NCBI GenBank assembly: GCA_007751475.1
Contig: CP036434.1
Location: forward strand, 1,488,001-1,552,000
Origin: Saltatorellus ferox
GTDB lineage: Bacteria > Planctomycetota > UBA1135 > GCA-002686595
Direction: 5' to 3'
DNA length: 64,000 bases
The notes under the pieces are model-generated. The model worked only from the letters and a program-made list of their open reading frames with translations, made no database searches and was not told where the DNA came from. The stretch's first letter is position 1. The number at the start of each line of letters is the position of its first letter. This document shows positions 1-8,876 of this stretch, piece by piece. The position numbers and the translations under genes were made by a program.

Positions 1-502
1 TCTTGAAGCCGAACGAGCGGCCCGAGAACTCGACCCTGTGGACGCCGGGGCTGAGGTTGTAGCTCGCCTGGGGCTGGTTGCCGTGGCCGTAGTCGAAGCG
101 CGACTCCCAGGTCCAGGCGCCGACGCTGCCCGCCTGGTTGGAGAAGGTCTTGACCCAGGTACCGCCGTCCATTCGGATCCAGACGTCGTTCTCCTCGGTG
201 GGATCAGGGTTCTCGTGGCGGTTGCGGACGTTGAGGCGGTACGTGCCACCGTTGGCCACCTCGAAGTCGAAGGCGAAGACGCCCTGCTGGCCCGGTTGGT
301 TGAAGAGGTTCGGGCCGTTCCAGCGAATGTAGCTCTCTCCGGTGTATCCGGGCGTGGCGGTCGAGATGCCCCAGGCTTCCGGAGCGCCGGAAGCTTCCAT
401 CTCGATCACGACGAGGTCGCTCTGGGCGAGGTAGACCTGCGCCGCAGCGGGAGCGGAGAAGGCGGCGGCGGCGAGGAGGCTGAGGGTGGTGAAGCGAAGC
501 AT
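1..502 (-). CDS. Secreted carbohydrate-binding-like protein, C-terminus cut by window edge
   Basis: The reverse strand is open from an ATG at 502 to base 2 without a stop, giving 167 visible residues. It begins with a clear signal peptide (MLRFTTLSLLAAAAFSAPAAAQ). The mature part reads as a beta-sandwich ligand-binding module of the CBM6/GH115-C type: an acidic start 'VVIEMEAS', aromatic 'YIRWNG', 'YRLNVRNRHENPDP', 'DVWIRMDGGTWVK' and 'GVHRVEFSGRSFGFK'. In that family the last motif lies in the binding face and is usually followed by a short 'LDRI' end, so only a small part of this domain may be missing. Carbohydrate binding is inferred from the look of the family; no catalytic residue is visible. 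It lies 260 bp downstream of the next minus-strand gene and probably has its own promoter. Confidence 0.75.
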   Translation of the reverse strand, partial: MLRFTTLSLLAAAAFSAPAAAQVYLAQSDLVVIEMEASGAPEAWGISTATPGYTGESYIRWNGPNLFNQPGQQGVFAFDFEVANGGTYRLNVRNRHENPDPTEENDVWIRMDGGTWVKTFSNQAGSVGAWTWESRFDYGHGNQPQASYNLSPGVHRVEFSGRSFGFK

Positions 503-762
503 GTTTGCCGTGGGGTCTGTGCCGGGTGAAGGTCGGCGTTTGGCCTGAGTACGTGCAAGAGAGCCCAGGGCGCGGGCGGCCGGAGTTGGCGGGGCGCGGG
601 CTGGCTCCCGAAGATGTTGCAGGAAGCTGGACCCCGGCGCCCCGGCACACGACCGGCCTTTTCAGACCGTGTGAGGAAGTTACACCTAAGTCATTTCAGG
701 CTCGATGGATCGGGCTTCATGAGCGTTCCCACATGTGGGCTCTCCGTCTCGATCCAGGACGA
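503..762. other. Intergenic region, 260 bp
   Basis: This stretch lies between two minus-strand genes and should hold the promoter of the truncated secreted protein and the end of the upstream transcript. It is slightly less GC-rich around 665-700. I see no strong hairpin with a T-run, no repeat and no credible small ORF; the reading frames here are shadows. Confidence 0.4.
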
Positions 763-2205
763 TCACTCCGGCACTCGAAGCTCCAGTGTTGCCATAATGT
801 CGCGGGAGACAGGGATTTGCAGCCGCCGCTGGACGCCGTCTTCACCCGCTCGGTAGGTGTAGGCGGACCAGCGGCCGCTCGGCAGGAGGAACGTGGGAAC
901 GCGGATCTCTGGGCCCTCGGGTAGGTCGTGCAGAAGGTAGGGGCCCGCTGCCGTCATGAGCTCCAGCGACTCCCCCGGCCGGAGCCCGAGCACCTCCAGC
1001 GAGCAGACCCGGGGAGTGGGGAGGTCACAGGTCAGAGTGATCGGCGCCTCGTTCTCGCCGGGCTCGACCGTGACGCGCCCGGCCATCACGGCGGGGTAGG
1101 GGGAGGCTGGCCCGTCCACTCGGACCGCGTAACGGCCCGCGGGTAGCTCGAAGTCGACAGCGCCCGATGCATCGGTCTCGCCCCAGAAGGCCATGCCCGT
1201 GGTCTCCTCCCAGGCCTCCACGACGATCCGTTGGAGGCGGGCGGGAAGGTCCTGGTCCTGGGGGTTCGGCGCGGTGATCTGCACGCGCGCGATCGCCGTC
1301 GGGAGTTTCGTTCCTTCCTGGCCGTCTACGAACGCTTCGGGCTGATCGGTGCCGTCGAGCTGTAGCGTTCGATAGACGTCGGGCAGGGCGCCGTGGAAGA
1401 ACGTCCTCCGCTCCTCCCCCGGCGTGACCACCATGAGTGAGTCCGCCCCCAGCGGCTCACAGCCGAAGAGCCTGAACTCGCCGCGCTCATCGGTCACGGC
1501 CCAGTGCCCCCGGTGCGTTTCGTTGTTGCCGACGCCGTGGCCAACGGCGGGTTTTCCCGAGGGAAGCAGGACGCATCCCGTGACGACGAAGCCCGGTTCC
1601 CCGTGGTAGCGTGCGACGCCGTCCACCACGTCGCCGTAGGGGACGCTGTCGTAACTCGGCTGCGAAAGCTCGGGGTGCACGACGTAGAGGTCTTCGATCC
1701 CTCCGTCGTAGTCGGTGACGCCGAACAGCGTGGCGCGACCGTCGGGTCCCGTGACAGCCGACACGAGGTCAGGCGTGTGCCCGCAACCGAAGCAAACGCC
1801 AAGGTGCGCGAGGGGGAGCGGCCTACCGAGGAAGTCGACGACCTCGATCGTGATCGGCGTTTCGCGCTCGAGCCGGAACTCCGCGGGCTCGGGCCCGTCT
1901 TCGTCGGATGTGCTGCATGTCCCGTAGCCTTCGGCCTCTGCCATGAGCCAGCTATAGTCGCCGACTTCGGACTTCTGCGGGACGCGCGCGCGACCGTCCG
2001 CATCGGTGACCACCGCCGCTCGGAACCACCTCTTTCCCCAGACCGGGATCTCGGACTCCTGGACCGCGTACACGGTCGCGCCCGGGATGGGCCGACCGGT
2101 TTCGCCGTCGAGAACGATGGCGAGCCGCGAGGTGGCGAGCGGCGTCTCCTGGGGAGACGATCCGGCAGCGGCGGAGAGCGCGAGTGCGATCAGTGTCAGT
2201 TGCAT
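763..2205 (-). CDS. Secreted carboxypeptidase-regulatory-like (Ig-fold) protein
   Basis: This is a 480-residue secreted protein of unknown function. I chose the ATG at 2205 because it opens a signal peptide (MQLTLIALALSAAAGSS); a further ATG at 2247 adds only a polar stretch that would bury it. The mature part opens with 'LAIVLDGETGRPIPGATVYAV', the signature of carboxypeptidase-regulatory-like (CarboxypepD_reg / SdrD-B-like) beta-sandwich domains. Similar patterns recur, for example 'ITIEVVDFLGRPLPLAHL', 'VTGPDGRATLFGV' and 'VTDERGEFRLFGC', so the protein is probably a string of such modules. No catalytic motif is visible. It is divergent from the kinase at 2259, with about 53 bp between starts. 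Its end resembles the extracytoplasmic part of the sigma-factor fusion at 22048. Confidence 0.8.
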   Translation of the reverse strand: MQLTLIALALSAAAGSSPQETPLATSRLAIVLDGETGRPIPGATVYAVQESEIPVWGKRWFRAAVVTDADGRARVPQKSEVGDYSWLMAEAEGYGTCSTSDEDGPEPAEFRLERETPITIEVVDFLGRPLPLAHLGVCFGCGHTPDLVSAVTGPDGRATLFGVTDYDGGIEDLYVVHPELSQPSYDSVPYGDVVDGVARYHGEPGFVVTGCVLLPSGKPAVGHGVGNNETHRGHWAVTDERGEFRLFGCEPLGADSLMVVTPGEERRTFFHGALPDVYRTLQLDGTDQPEAFVDGQEGTKLPTAIARVQITAPNPQDQDLPARLQRIVVEAWEETTGMAFWGETDASGAVDFELPAGRYAVRVDGPASPYPAVMAGRVTVEPGENEAPITLTCDLPTPRVCSLEVLGLRPGESLELMTAAGPYLLHDLPEGPEIRVPTFLLPSGRWSAYTYRAGEDGVQRRLQIPVSRDIMATLELRVPE

Positions 2206-2247
2206 GTCAGAGCGAGTGTCGCGAGTCAGGATCGAACCGTGATCCAT

Positions 2248-2253
2248 GGGGGA
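2248..2253 (+). promoter_or_regulatory. Putative ribosome binding site deciding the kinase start
   Basis: GGGGGA lies 5 nt before an in-frame GTG at 2259. It favours this start over the ATG at 2184, which would make the kinase message overlap the first codons of the divergent gene at 2205. Confidence 0.4.
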
Positions 2254-2258
2254 ATTCC

Positions 2259-5200
2259 GTGCCCGGGGAAGCGGAACCGGAGTCTAGCGCAGATGATGGA
2301 GGCGTGCCCGAACGCGACGAGAGCCACGATCCGCCAGTCAGCCCACGCGGAGAACGTTCGAAGGAGAGCCCTGCAACCGATGACTCCCTCGCGGGCCTCG
2401 ACCTCGACCTCTATGCGGATGTCGATCGACTGACCGACGAGTTCACCGCGCAGCTCGACCAGCCGGATGCGCTGGACGCGCAGGCCTTCGCGAAGCAGCA
2501 TCCCGCGCTGGAGGCCGTGCTTCTGCCCGCGCTGCGCGCTGTGCAAGCGCTCCGGCGGAGCGTTGGTCCGCGGCGTGGACTCCCGGGGCCACTCGACGAA
2601 GGCGATTCGGTGGGACGCTTCCGCATCCTCGGCGAGCTGGGCCGCGGCGGCATGGGCATCGTGTACGAGGCTTCGGAGGCGGGTCTCGAGCGCCCCGTGG
2701 CGCTCAAGGTGCTCGACGGCACGCGCGCATCGGAGGGGTTCAAGCAGCGCTTCCTCCGCGAGGCGCGCGCCGCCGCCCGACTCGAGCATCCCGCCATCGT
2801 GCCGGTCTACGGCACCGGCGAGGACGGCGGCCTTCTGTGGTACGCGATGCGCAAGATCGAGGGCGTCGCTCTCGATGGGCTGCTCCAGAGCCTCGATGCC
2901 GAGGTGGGTAGCGCGACCCATGATCGTGCCACCCGCGCGCTGCTCGCGGCCCTGGAGGGGCGCGCGGAGGAGGAGATGTCGTCAGCACACTCCGGCACCG
3001 GATCTTCGGGGCTCGGTCCATCGCAGCACGTGGCCGTGGCTCGCATCGGACAGCGCCTCGCGGCCGCGCTCGGCTACGCCCACGGCGAAGGCGTGCTGCA
3101 CCGCGATATCAAGCCCGGCAACGTTCTGCTCGACGAGGCCGGTCACCCGCACCTCACGGACTTCGGTCTCTGCAAGCTGGAGGGCGAAGCGTCGCTCACG
3201 GAAGAGGCCGACGTCATCGGCACGCTGCGCTACATGCCGCCGGAGGCGCTGACCGGCGAGTCCGACGCGCGCGGCGACATCTACGGGCTCGGGCTCGTGC
3301 TCTACGAACTGCTCACGCGCCGTCCGGCGTTCCCGAACCGGCAGCGCGCGCAGCTCATTCACGATATCGAGCGCCGCGAGCTCGTCGCGCCGCGCTCCAT
3401 CGACCCCTCCATCCCCGGCGACCTCGAACGGATCGTGGCGAAGGCCACCGCGAAGCTGCCGGAAGAGCGCTACGCCAGCGCGGACGCCTTCCACGCCGAC
3501 CTCACCGCGTTCCTGTCGGGCAAGCCGATTCAGGCGCGACCGCTCGGGCTTTTCTACATGCTGCGGCTCCTGGTGCGTCGGCACCGGCTGGCGGCGTCCG
3601 TGGCCGCGATCGGTTTCGTCGCGCTGACGGCGCTCGGGATCACGTACGTGGTGCAGCTCCGAAGTCTTCTTCAGGAAGTGACGGAGGCCAAGCGGGAAGC
3701 CGTTCACCGCGGCGCGCTCGCGACGATCCAGCTCGCGCGTACGCAGCTGGAAGCCGGCGAGCTGGGCGCGACCCAGGAGATCCTTCGCACCGTGCCGATC
3801 GAAGAGCGCGGCTGGGGATGGAAGCACGTGCACGACCGCTGCGCGTTCCTCGAGAAGCCGCTGTTCACCTCGCTGCGACATCCCGAAGGGGGCTTCGTTC
3901 TGCCGAACGGTCACCTGCTGCTCTGGGGGAAGCAAGAGGTCCAGTGCGTAGACGCGGATCGACTTCGTCGAATCAGCAGCGTGGGGGTGGGGATCGCCCA
4001 GGGTATGGCGCTCCCCGACGATCCGTTCTCGGGGGCCGCTCCGAGTGGCGAGGGGGACGGCGTGCTGGTGATCCACGAGCGGTCGCCGATCATCTCTTCC
4101 TGGAGCGGCGATACGCGCGACGGGCTGGTGGAGTGTGCGGGTCTTCCGGAGGAGCCCGTGCTGATTGCCTCGAACGTCGAGGCGGGCGTCGCGGCGGCGG
4201 TCACTCTCTTCGATCTCTATCGTCTGCGACTTCCGGGTGGCGAGGTGCTGGACTCGATGCCGTTGCCGAAGGGCGTCGCGCCCAGCACGCTCGCGGTGCT
4301 GCCGTCCGGCGACGTGGTCGTCGGCTCCGCGCGCGGCGACGTGCGCCGGTTCACGGTACCGACGGGAGAAGAGCAGTTCCTGCAGCAGCACCGCGGTACG
4401 GTCACGACTCTCCTGGTGGAGGACGGCCAGCTCTTCGCGTCCGCCGACGACATCGGCGAGGTTCGGTTCCGTGGCGTTACCGTGGGCGTGGGACTCAGGG
4501 CCATGACCGAACTCGGCCATCCCGTGCGCTTCCTGTGGCGCGCCGACGAGACGACGATCCTCGCGGGGCTGGAGAGCGGCGAGGTGGCGCGGCTCGATCG
4601 TCGGACCGGGGCGGAGCGCCGGAGGGATCCGCTCTTTCTCTCGCCGTGCGTGGCGGCCTTTCCGGCGCTGGAGGACGGCGGCGTGCGCGTGCTGTCGACC
4701 TGGGGAAGGATTCGGACGCTGGGTGAAGGCTCTCCGGCGGGCGCGCTGACGGCGGCTTCTTCGCTGACCCTCGCCTGGATGGCAGGCTTCTCTCCGGACG
4801 CCGCTCGCGCCGCATTCGTCTCCCACGATGGGTTCCTGAACGTCGTGGGCGAGTCGCTCTTTCGGACGCCCTGCGAGACCCGGCAGACGCCGACGAGCTT
4901 CCACCGTGACGGCCGTCTGGCCGCGGCTTCGGGGCTGGTGGTGGATACGGCCGCGAGCACCGAGGTCTTGCGGTGGGCGCCGCCCGAAGGCGAATGCACC
5001 CAGTCATGCTGGCTGGGCGACGAGCTGGCGCTGCTCTGCTGGCGGCCCTCGCCCGCGGGCCGAGCCGACTACTTCCAGCTCGACCTGTGGCTCTGGGATT
5101 CCACGCGTCCCGGGCGAGTGCCGGAGTTCTCGGCCACGGTGACCGAAGAGCTGCCCTGGATCCAAAGCCCGCGCGTCGCCGTGCTCGCGGAGGAGCGCGC

Positions 5201-5999
5201 GCTCCTGATCGGCATGGCGAACGGAAAGGTCGTGCGCTGGGACGTGGAGGCCGCGGCGGCCACGTGGCAGGAGAGTCTTCACGGGGGCGAGATCACGACG
5301 CTGGAGGTCGACCTCGCGGCCGGCGTTCTCTACAGCTTCGGAGGTTCCACCGAGCTGCGGCGCACGTCGCTGGCGACGGGGGAGGTGCTTCCGTCGCCGC
5401 AGGCCGAGGTCGACGCGATCTCGAAGCTCGGATCACGGGTGATCGGGCTGGACGTGTCGGTGGAGAGTTCCCTGCTGGCGACCTTGACCGATAGCGGCTG
5501 GTTGCACGTCTTCGACCTGGGAGACGGCTCGGAGGTCCTGCGCCATGACGCGTCGGCGCTGGATCCGGTCACGGTCGAGTTCATGCCCGGTGGCCAATGG
5601 GCCAGCGTGTCGTGCGCGAGCGGGGATCTGCTCTTGATCGGGCACGGTGTGCCGCCTGCGTGGGCCACCGAGGGACGTGGCTTCGTGGATCCGGACGAAG
5701 TGCTGAACCAGGTGCTGGCCTGGGTTCCCGAGCCCCGCCCTGCCGGGGAAGGCGCGGGTCCCAGGGGGGTCGCCATCGACTCGCTCCATCTACGGACGGC
5801 GATCTGTGTCGCGAGCTACGGGAGGCCGACCACGCTCGATGATCGCGCCGCACGCCTCCGCGAGAGGCTCCTCGAGTACGTGGATCCAGGCGTGTTCAAG
5901 CGCATCTGGGCCGGAACGTTCGACGGGGAGCGCGACCGCTTCGGCCGCTACGGCTGGATGCCGGCGGCGGTGTACGCGGAGGAACGTAGGGGCCGGTAG
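2259..5999 (+). CDS. Transmembrane Ser/Thr protein kinase with beta-propeller-like C-terminal region
   Basis: Hanks-type kinase, about 1246 residues. The start is uncertain: the frame is open from an ATG at 2184, but that overlaps the divergent gene. A GTG at 2259 has a purine-rich GGGGGA at 2248-2253 with 5-nt spacing and is preferred. The kinase domain spans roughly residues 115-400: glycine loop 'LGRGGMGIVY' (about 125), catalytic lysine in 'VALKVL' (about 150), 'HRDIKPGNVLL' (about 281), 'DFG' (about 301) and 'GTLRYMPPEAL'. A single membrane segment follows ('LAASVAAIGFVALTALGITYVV', about 443-465 region). About 750 residues then show repeated WD40/quinoprotein-like beta-strand pairs such as 'LPSGDVVVGSARGDVRRF' and 'LLIGMANGKVVRWDVE'. 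This is the usual planctomycete kinase-propeller receptor layout. The ligand is unknown. Confidence 0.9.
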   Translation: MPGEAEPESSADDGGVPERDESHDPPVSPRGERSKESPATDDSLAGLDLDLYADVDRLTDEFTAQLDQPDALDAQAFAKQHPALEAVLLPALRAVQALRRSVGPRRGLPGPLDEGDSVGRFRILGELGRGGMGIVYEASEAGLERPVALKVLDGTRASEGFKQRFLREARAAARLEHPAIVPVYGTGEDGGLLWYAMRKIEGVALDGLLQSLDAEVGSATHDRATRALLAALEGRAEEEMSSAHSGTGSSGLGPSQHVAVARIGQRLAAALGYAHGEGVLHRDIKPGNVLLDEAGHPHLTDFGLCKLEGEASLTEEADVIGTLRYMPPEALTGESDARGDIYGLGLVLYELLTRRPAFPNRQRAQLIHDIERRELVAPRSIDPSIPGDLERIVAKATAKLPEERYASADAFHADLTAFLSGKPIQARPLGLFYMLRLLVRRHRLAASVAAIGFVALTALGITYVVQLRSLLQEVTEAKREAVHRGALATIQLARTQLEAGELGATQEILRTVPIEERGWGWKHVHDRCAFLEKPLFTSLRHPEGGFVLPNGHLLLWGKQEVQCVDADRLRRISSVGVGIAQGMALPDDPFSGAAPSGEGDGVLVIHERSPIISSWSGDTRDGLVECAGLPEEPVLIASNVEAGVAAAVTLFDLYRLRLPGGEVLDSMPLPKGVAPSTLAVLPSGDVVVGSARGDVRRFTVPTGEEQFLQQHRGTVTTLLVEDGQLFASADDIGEVRFRGVTVGVGLRAMTELGHPVRFLWRADETTILAGLESGEVARLDRRTGAERRRDPLFLSPCVAAFPALEDGGVRVLSTWGRIRTLGEGSPAGALTAASSLTLAWMAGFSPDAARAAFVSHDGFLNVVGESLFRTPCETRQTPTSFHRDGRLAAASGLVVDTAASTEVLRWAPPEGECTQSCWLGDELALLCWRPSPAGRADYFQLDLWLWDSTRPGRVPEFSATVTEELPWIQSPRVAVLAEERALLIGMANGKVVRWDVEAAAATWQESLHGGEITTLEVDLAAGVLYSFGGSTELRRTSLATGEVLPSPQAEVDAISKLGSRVIGLDVSVESSLLATLTDSGWLHVFDLGDGSEVLRHDASALDPVTVEFMPGGQWASVSCASGDLLLIGHGVPPAWATEGRGFVDPDEVLNQVLAWVPEPRPAGEGAGPRGVAIDSLHLRTAICVASYGRPTTLDDRAARLRERLLEYVDPGVFKRIWAGTFDGERDRFGRYGWMPAAVYAEERRGR

Positions 6000-6000
6000 C

Positions 6001-6057
6001 CCGGCGGTGCCCAACCCGGCGGTACCGAACCCGACCCAAACCCGCCACGTTTTCGGG
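6001..6057 (-). repeat. Dispersed intergenic repeat, copy A
   Basis: Read on the minus strand, this stretch contains GAAAACGTGGCGGGTTTGG followed by GTCGGGTTCGGTACCGCC. That matches the segment at 10593-10632 on the plus strand with about five mismatches over 37 bases. After the core, a shortened second unit ('GGGTTGGGCACCGCC') follows, as in copy B. It begins directly behind the stop codon of the kinase gene. The resemblance first shows in the shadow translations, which both read 'KRGGFGSGSVPP'. Confidence 0.55.
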
Positions 6058-6220
6058 TGCGACACGGGCGCTCTTCCCCCGAATTTCGTTGCTGGACCGT
6101 AACATCGGGATCGCTGGCTCCTACGGCCCGTCGGCGCATCCCGCGCCCATCCCCCAGACCCGACGATCCCGCCATCGGCGAAAATCGTCGACCTCGCAAC
6201 CACTTCTTCCCCGGATTTGG

Positions 6221-8809
6221 ATGAGACACTTCCCTGTTTCGATTCGCCCCTGCAGCCTTCTCCTGGGCTCGGCGTTGACCGCCACCCTCGCCTCCGCGCA
6301 ATTCTCCCCGCTGCGACTGATCGAGGGTCACAGCGCGGGCCCTCTCTCGCAGCTTCAACGGGTCGACCTCGACGGTGACGGCGCCCAGGACCTCGTTCTG
6401 GTCGGCGCCCAGCTCGGGTATCACCCGGCCCTCGCTGGCGGCGGCTTCGGCGCCTTTCGTTCCGTGGACATCGGCCCCGTCGCAGCCAGCCAGACCGAGT
6501 GGCTCGACATCGACGGGGACGCGGACATCGATCTCGTCGTGATCTCGAGGGGGGCCAACCTCACCTGGACGCTTCAGTTCTTGCGCAACGATGGCGCTGG
6601 CCGCTTTGGTCCGCCGCAGCTGATGGATGGTGCGAACGGCGGCGCAGGCACGCTCGCCACGCTCGACGTCGACCTCGACGGCGTGAAGGACGCGGTGGCG
6701 TCCAACTTCGAGACCGGCGAGGTCAACTGGTACCGCGGGCTCGGCGCGGCCGGGTTCGCCCCGCGCGCCCTTCTCGTTTCCTTGCCAGGCGCCTACAGCC
6801 TGGTGGCCTCTGACTTCGACGGCGACGGTGATTCCGATCTCGTGGTGGGTGAGGTCCCAGGTGCCAACGCCACGCAGCGACTGTTCACCCAGGATGGCCC
6901 GGTTCAGTTCACCGCCGGTCCCACGTTCGGTTCGCTCAATACTTCTTTCGGTCTGGACGTGGAAGACATCGACGGCGACGGCCTGCTGGACCTCTACACG
7001 AACCAGCGTGCAGGCGGGACCGAGTGGCTCCGCAACCTGGGGGGCGGTTCCTTTGCCCAGCCCCAGGCGATCGGGACGCAGCAGAATCAGATCGGCGAGA
7101 TCCAGATGGCCGACATGGACGGAGACGGTGACCCGGACCTCGTGACGACGGGCACCTTCAACCTGATCGCCGGGACGGCAGCGCCCGGGTGGGCGGAGAA
7201 CCTCGGAGGCGGGTCGTTCGGCCCCGTTCAGAACTTCGCCGCCTGGCCTTTCGAGCCCAGCAGCCAGCAGGCCTTGCTCGACCTCGATCTGGATGGGGAT
7301 GGGGACCTCGACCTGGCGTTCGGATCCATCGACGCGCGCTACGTCGAGTTCGCGATCAACGACGGCAACGGTCAGTTCGGCAGCTTCTTCTCCCTTGCCG
7401 TCGCCAGGTACCAGAACCCTCGATTGGTGCGCGCAGCGGACGTCGACTCCGATGGCGATGTCGACCTCGTGTCGGACATCGTCGAGGGTGAGGTTCGGCT
7501 CCTCGAGAATGCGGGTGGCGGACGTTTCTTCCCCAGCGTGCGCATCGCGGACGTGGACGAGTTGCTGGAGGCTTCGCTCGTCGATCTCGACGGCGATGGC
7601 GACCTCGACCTCGTCGGACTCGATTCCGGCCTCTTTCTGAGCTTCCAGGGGACCCATGGCTTCGGCGCTCGCCAGGACGTCGCGTTGAACGCCTCTGCCT
7701 TCACGGTGGCAGATTTCGACGGTGACGGCGATGTGGACCTCGTCATCGGCAGGCAGGTGATGCCACGCCTCGTGCTCCGAGCCAACGACGGGAGCGGTTC
7801 CTTCGGTGCACCGGTCGCCCTGCCTCGCCCTTCGGACAGAATCGACATCCTGGCTGCTGATGATCTGGACGGGGACGGCGATCAAGACCTCGCGGTCGTG
7901 GCGGAGTCGAAGCTCTACCTGATCGAGCAGGCGCCGGGCTCGACCTGGATCGAACGCGACGGTCGCCCGGTCTTCTTCCCGAGCGCGCCGATCGGCTTCG
8001 AAGACTTCGACGGCGACGGGTCGCGGGATATTGCGCTGTTCAGCCTCGGTCAGCCGCTTCTGCTTCGGAACGATGGATTCGTCCCGGTGCCTCTGCCCGG
8101 GTTCCCGACCGCCATCGCAAGCTCGACGGGAGTGGCCATGGAAGACATCGATGGCGACGGTTCCCTCGATGCGGTCGACGGTGGCGGTGGCATCTTCTCC
8201 ACGGGCCTGCGAATTCACTACGGGATCGGGACTTCTTCCTACCGTGGCGGTCAACCCGTCGCGGCCGTTCCTCCGTTCATCTCCTTGACGTCCGCCGACA
8301 TCGATGGCGACGGCGTCAAGGACCTGGTCGGGGGCCGAGTCTCCCGGGGCATCGGCTGGATGCGCCGGTCAGGCGCCGGCAGCGAGAAGTTCTGCGCGCC
8401 CAGCGCTTTCAACTCGACCGGCCAGCAGGGAGACCTCGACTTCCAGGGGGACCTGCGGGTGTCGGTCAATGACTTCACCCTCTCCTCGAGCCAGCTCTCG
8501 CCTCACTCCTTGGGTGTGTACTTCGTGGGCAGCTTTACCAGCTACGAGCCGCGCTATCGCTCGAGCCTGGGCACCTTCTGCCTCGGCAATCACGGCTTCG
8601 CCGCCTTCGACGGGGCAGGCCAGGTTCAGATTACCGACGGTGCGGGAACGGCAAGCCTGAACGTGGACCTGAGCCAGGCTCTGCCGTTGCCAGGCTTCGG
8701 CGCCGTTCAGCCTGGGGACTCACTGGTCTTCCAGATGTGGTACCGCGATGTCGGCCCCAATGGACCGGCCTCGAATCTCACGAGCGCACTGCGCGTGACG
8801 TTCGACTGA
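6221..8809 (+). CDS. Secreted FG-GAP/VCBS-repeat protein with shared C-terminal module
   Basis: This is an 862-residue exported protein. The ATG at 6221 is chosen because a signal peptide follows directly (MRHFPVSIRPCSLLLGS... ending TLASAQ). The body carries about a dozen FG-GAP/VCBS repeats, each with a calcium-binding loop of the form DxDGDGxxDL (for example 'VDLDGDGAQDLVLVG', 'DFDGDGDSDLVVGE', 'DLDGDGDLDLAFG'). These repeats normally build an integrin-like beta-propeller. The last 130 residues, from 'EKFCAPSAFNSTGQQ' through 'NDFTLSSS', 'FCLGNHG' and 'FQMWYRD' to 'VTFD', form the C-terminal module also found in five other proteins of this window. Surface adhesion or polymer binding is inferred. 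The repeated GACGGCGACGG codons create a long antisense open frame that is not a gene. Confidence 0.88.
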   Translation: MRHFPVSIRPCSLLLGSALTATLASAQFSPLRLIEGHSAGPLSQLQRVDLDGDGAQDLVLVGAQLGYHPALAGGGFGAFRSVDIGPVAASQTEWLDIDGDADIDLVVISRGANLTWTLQFLRNDGAGRFGPPQLMDGANGGAGTLATLDVDLDGVKDAVASNFETGEVNWYRGLGAAGFAPRALLVSLPGAYSLVASDFDGDGDSDLVVGEVPGANATQRLFTQDGPVQFTAGPTFGSLNTSFGLDVEDIDGDGLLDLYTNQRAGGTEWLRNLGGGSFAQPQAIGTQQNQIGEIQMADMDGDGDPDLVTTGTFNLIAGTAAPGWAENLGGGSFGPVQNFAAWPFEPSSQQALLDLDLDGDGDLDLAFGSIDARYVEFAINDGNGQFGSFFSLAVARYQNPRLVRAADVDSDGDVDLVSDIVEGEVRLLENAGGGRFFPSVRIADVDELLEASLVDLDGDGDLDLVGLDSGLFLSFQGTHGFGARQDVALNASAFTVADFDGDGDVDLVIGRQVMPRLVLRANDGSGSFGAPVALPRPSDRIDILAADDLDGDGDQDLAVVAESKLYLIEQAPGSTWIERDGRPVFFPSAPIGFEDFDGDGSRDIALFSLGQPLLLRNDGFVPVPLPGFPTAIASSTGVAMEDIDGDGSLDAVDGGGGIFSTGLRIHYGIGTSSYRGGQPVAAVPPFISLTSADIDGDGVKDLVGGRVSRGIGWMRRSGAGSEKFCAPSAFNSTGQQGDLDFQGDLRVSVNDFTLSSSQLSPHSLGVYFVGSFTSYEPRYRSSLGTFCLGNHGFAAFDGAGQVQITDGAGTASLNVDLSQALPLPGFGAVQPGDSLVFQMWYRDVGPNGPASNLTSALRVTFD

Positions 8810-8876
8810 CGGCGGGGACTCCTCGATGCTGGCGGGCCTCGCACCCTCTTCCCACGACTGACAACCCACTCGCACC

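Noticed and set aside
2982..4904. 640-residue minus-strand open frame within the kinase gene
   Set aside because: It is antisense to a well-supported kinase and propeller region, with low-complexity Arg/Ala/His composition.
5948..8254. 768-residue minus-strand open frame
   Set aside because: It is a mirror of the repeated DGDGD codons of the FG-GAP gene ('AVEV', 'VDVH' repeats) and has no start context or domain.
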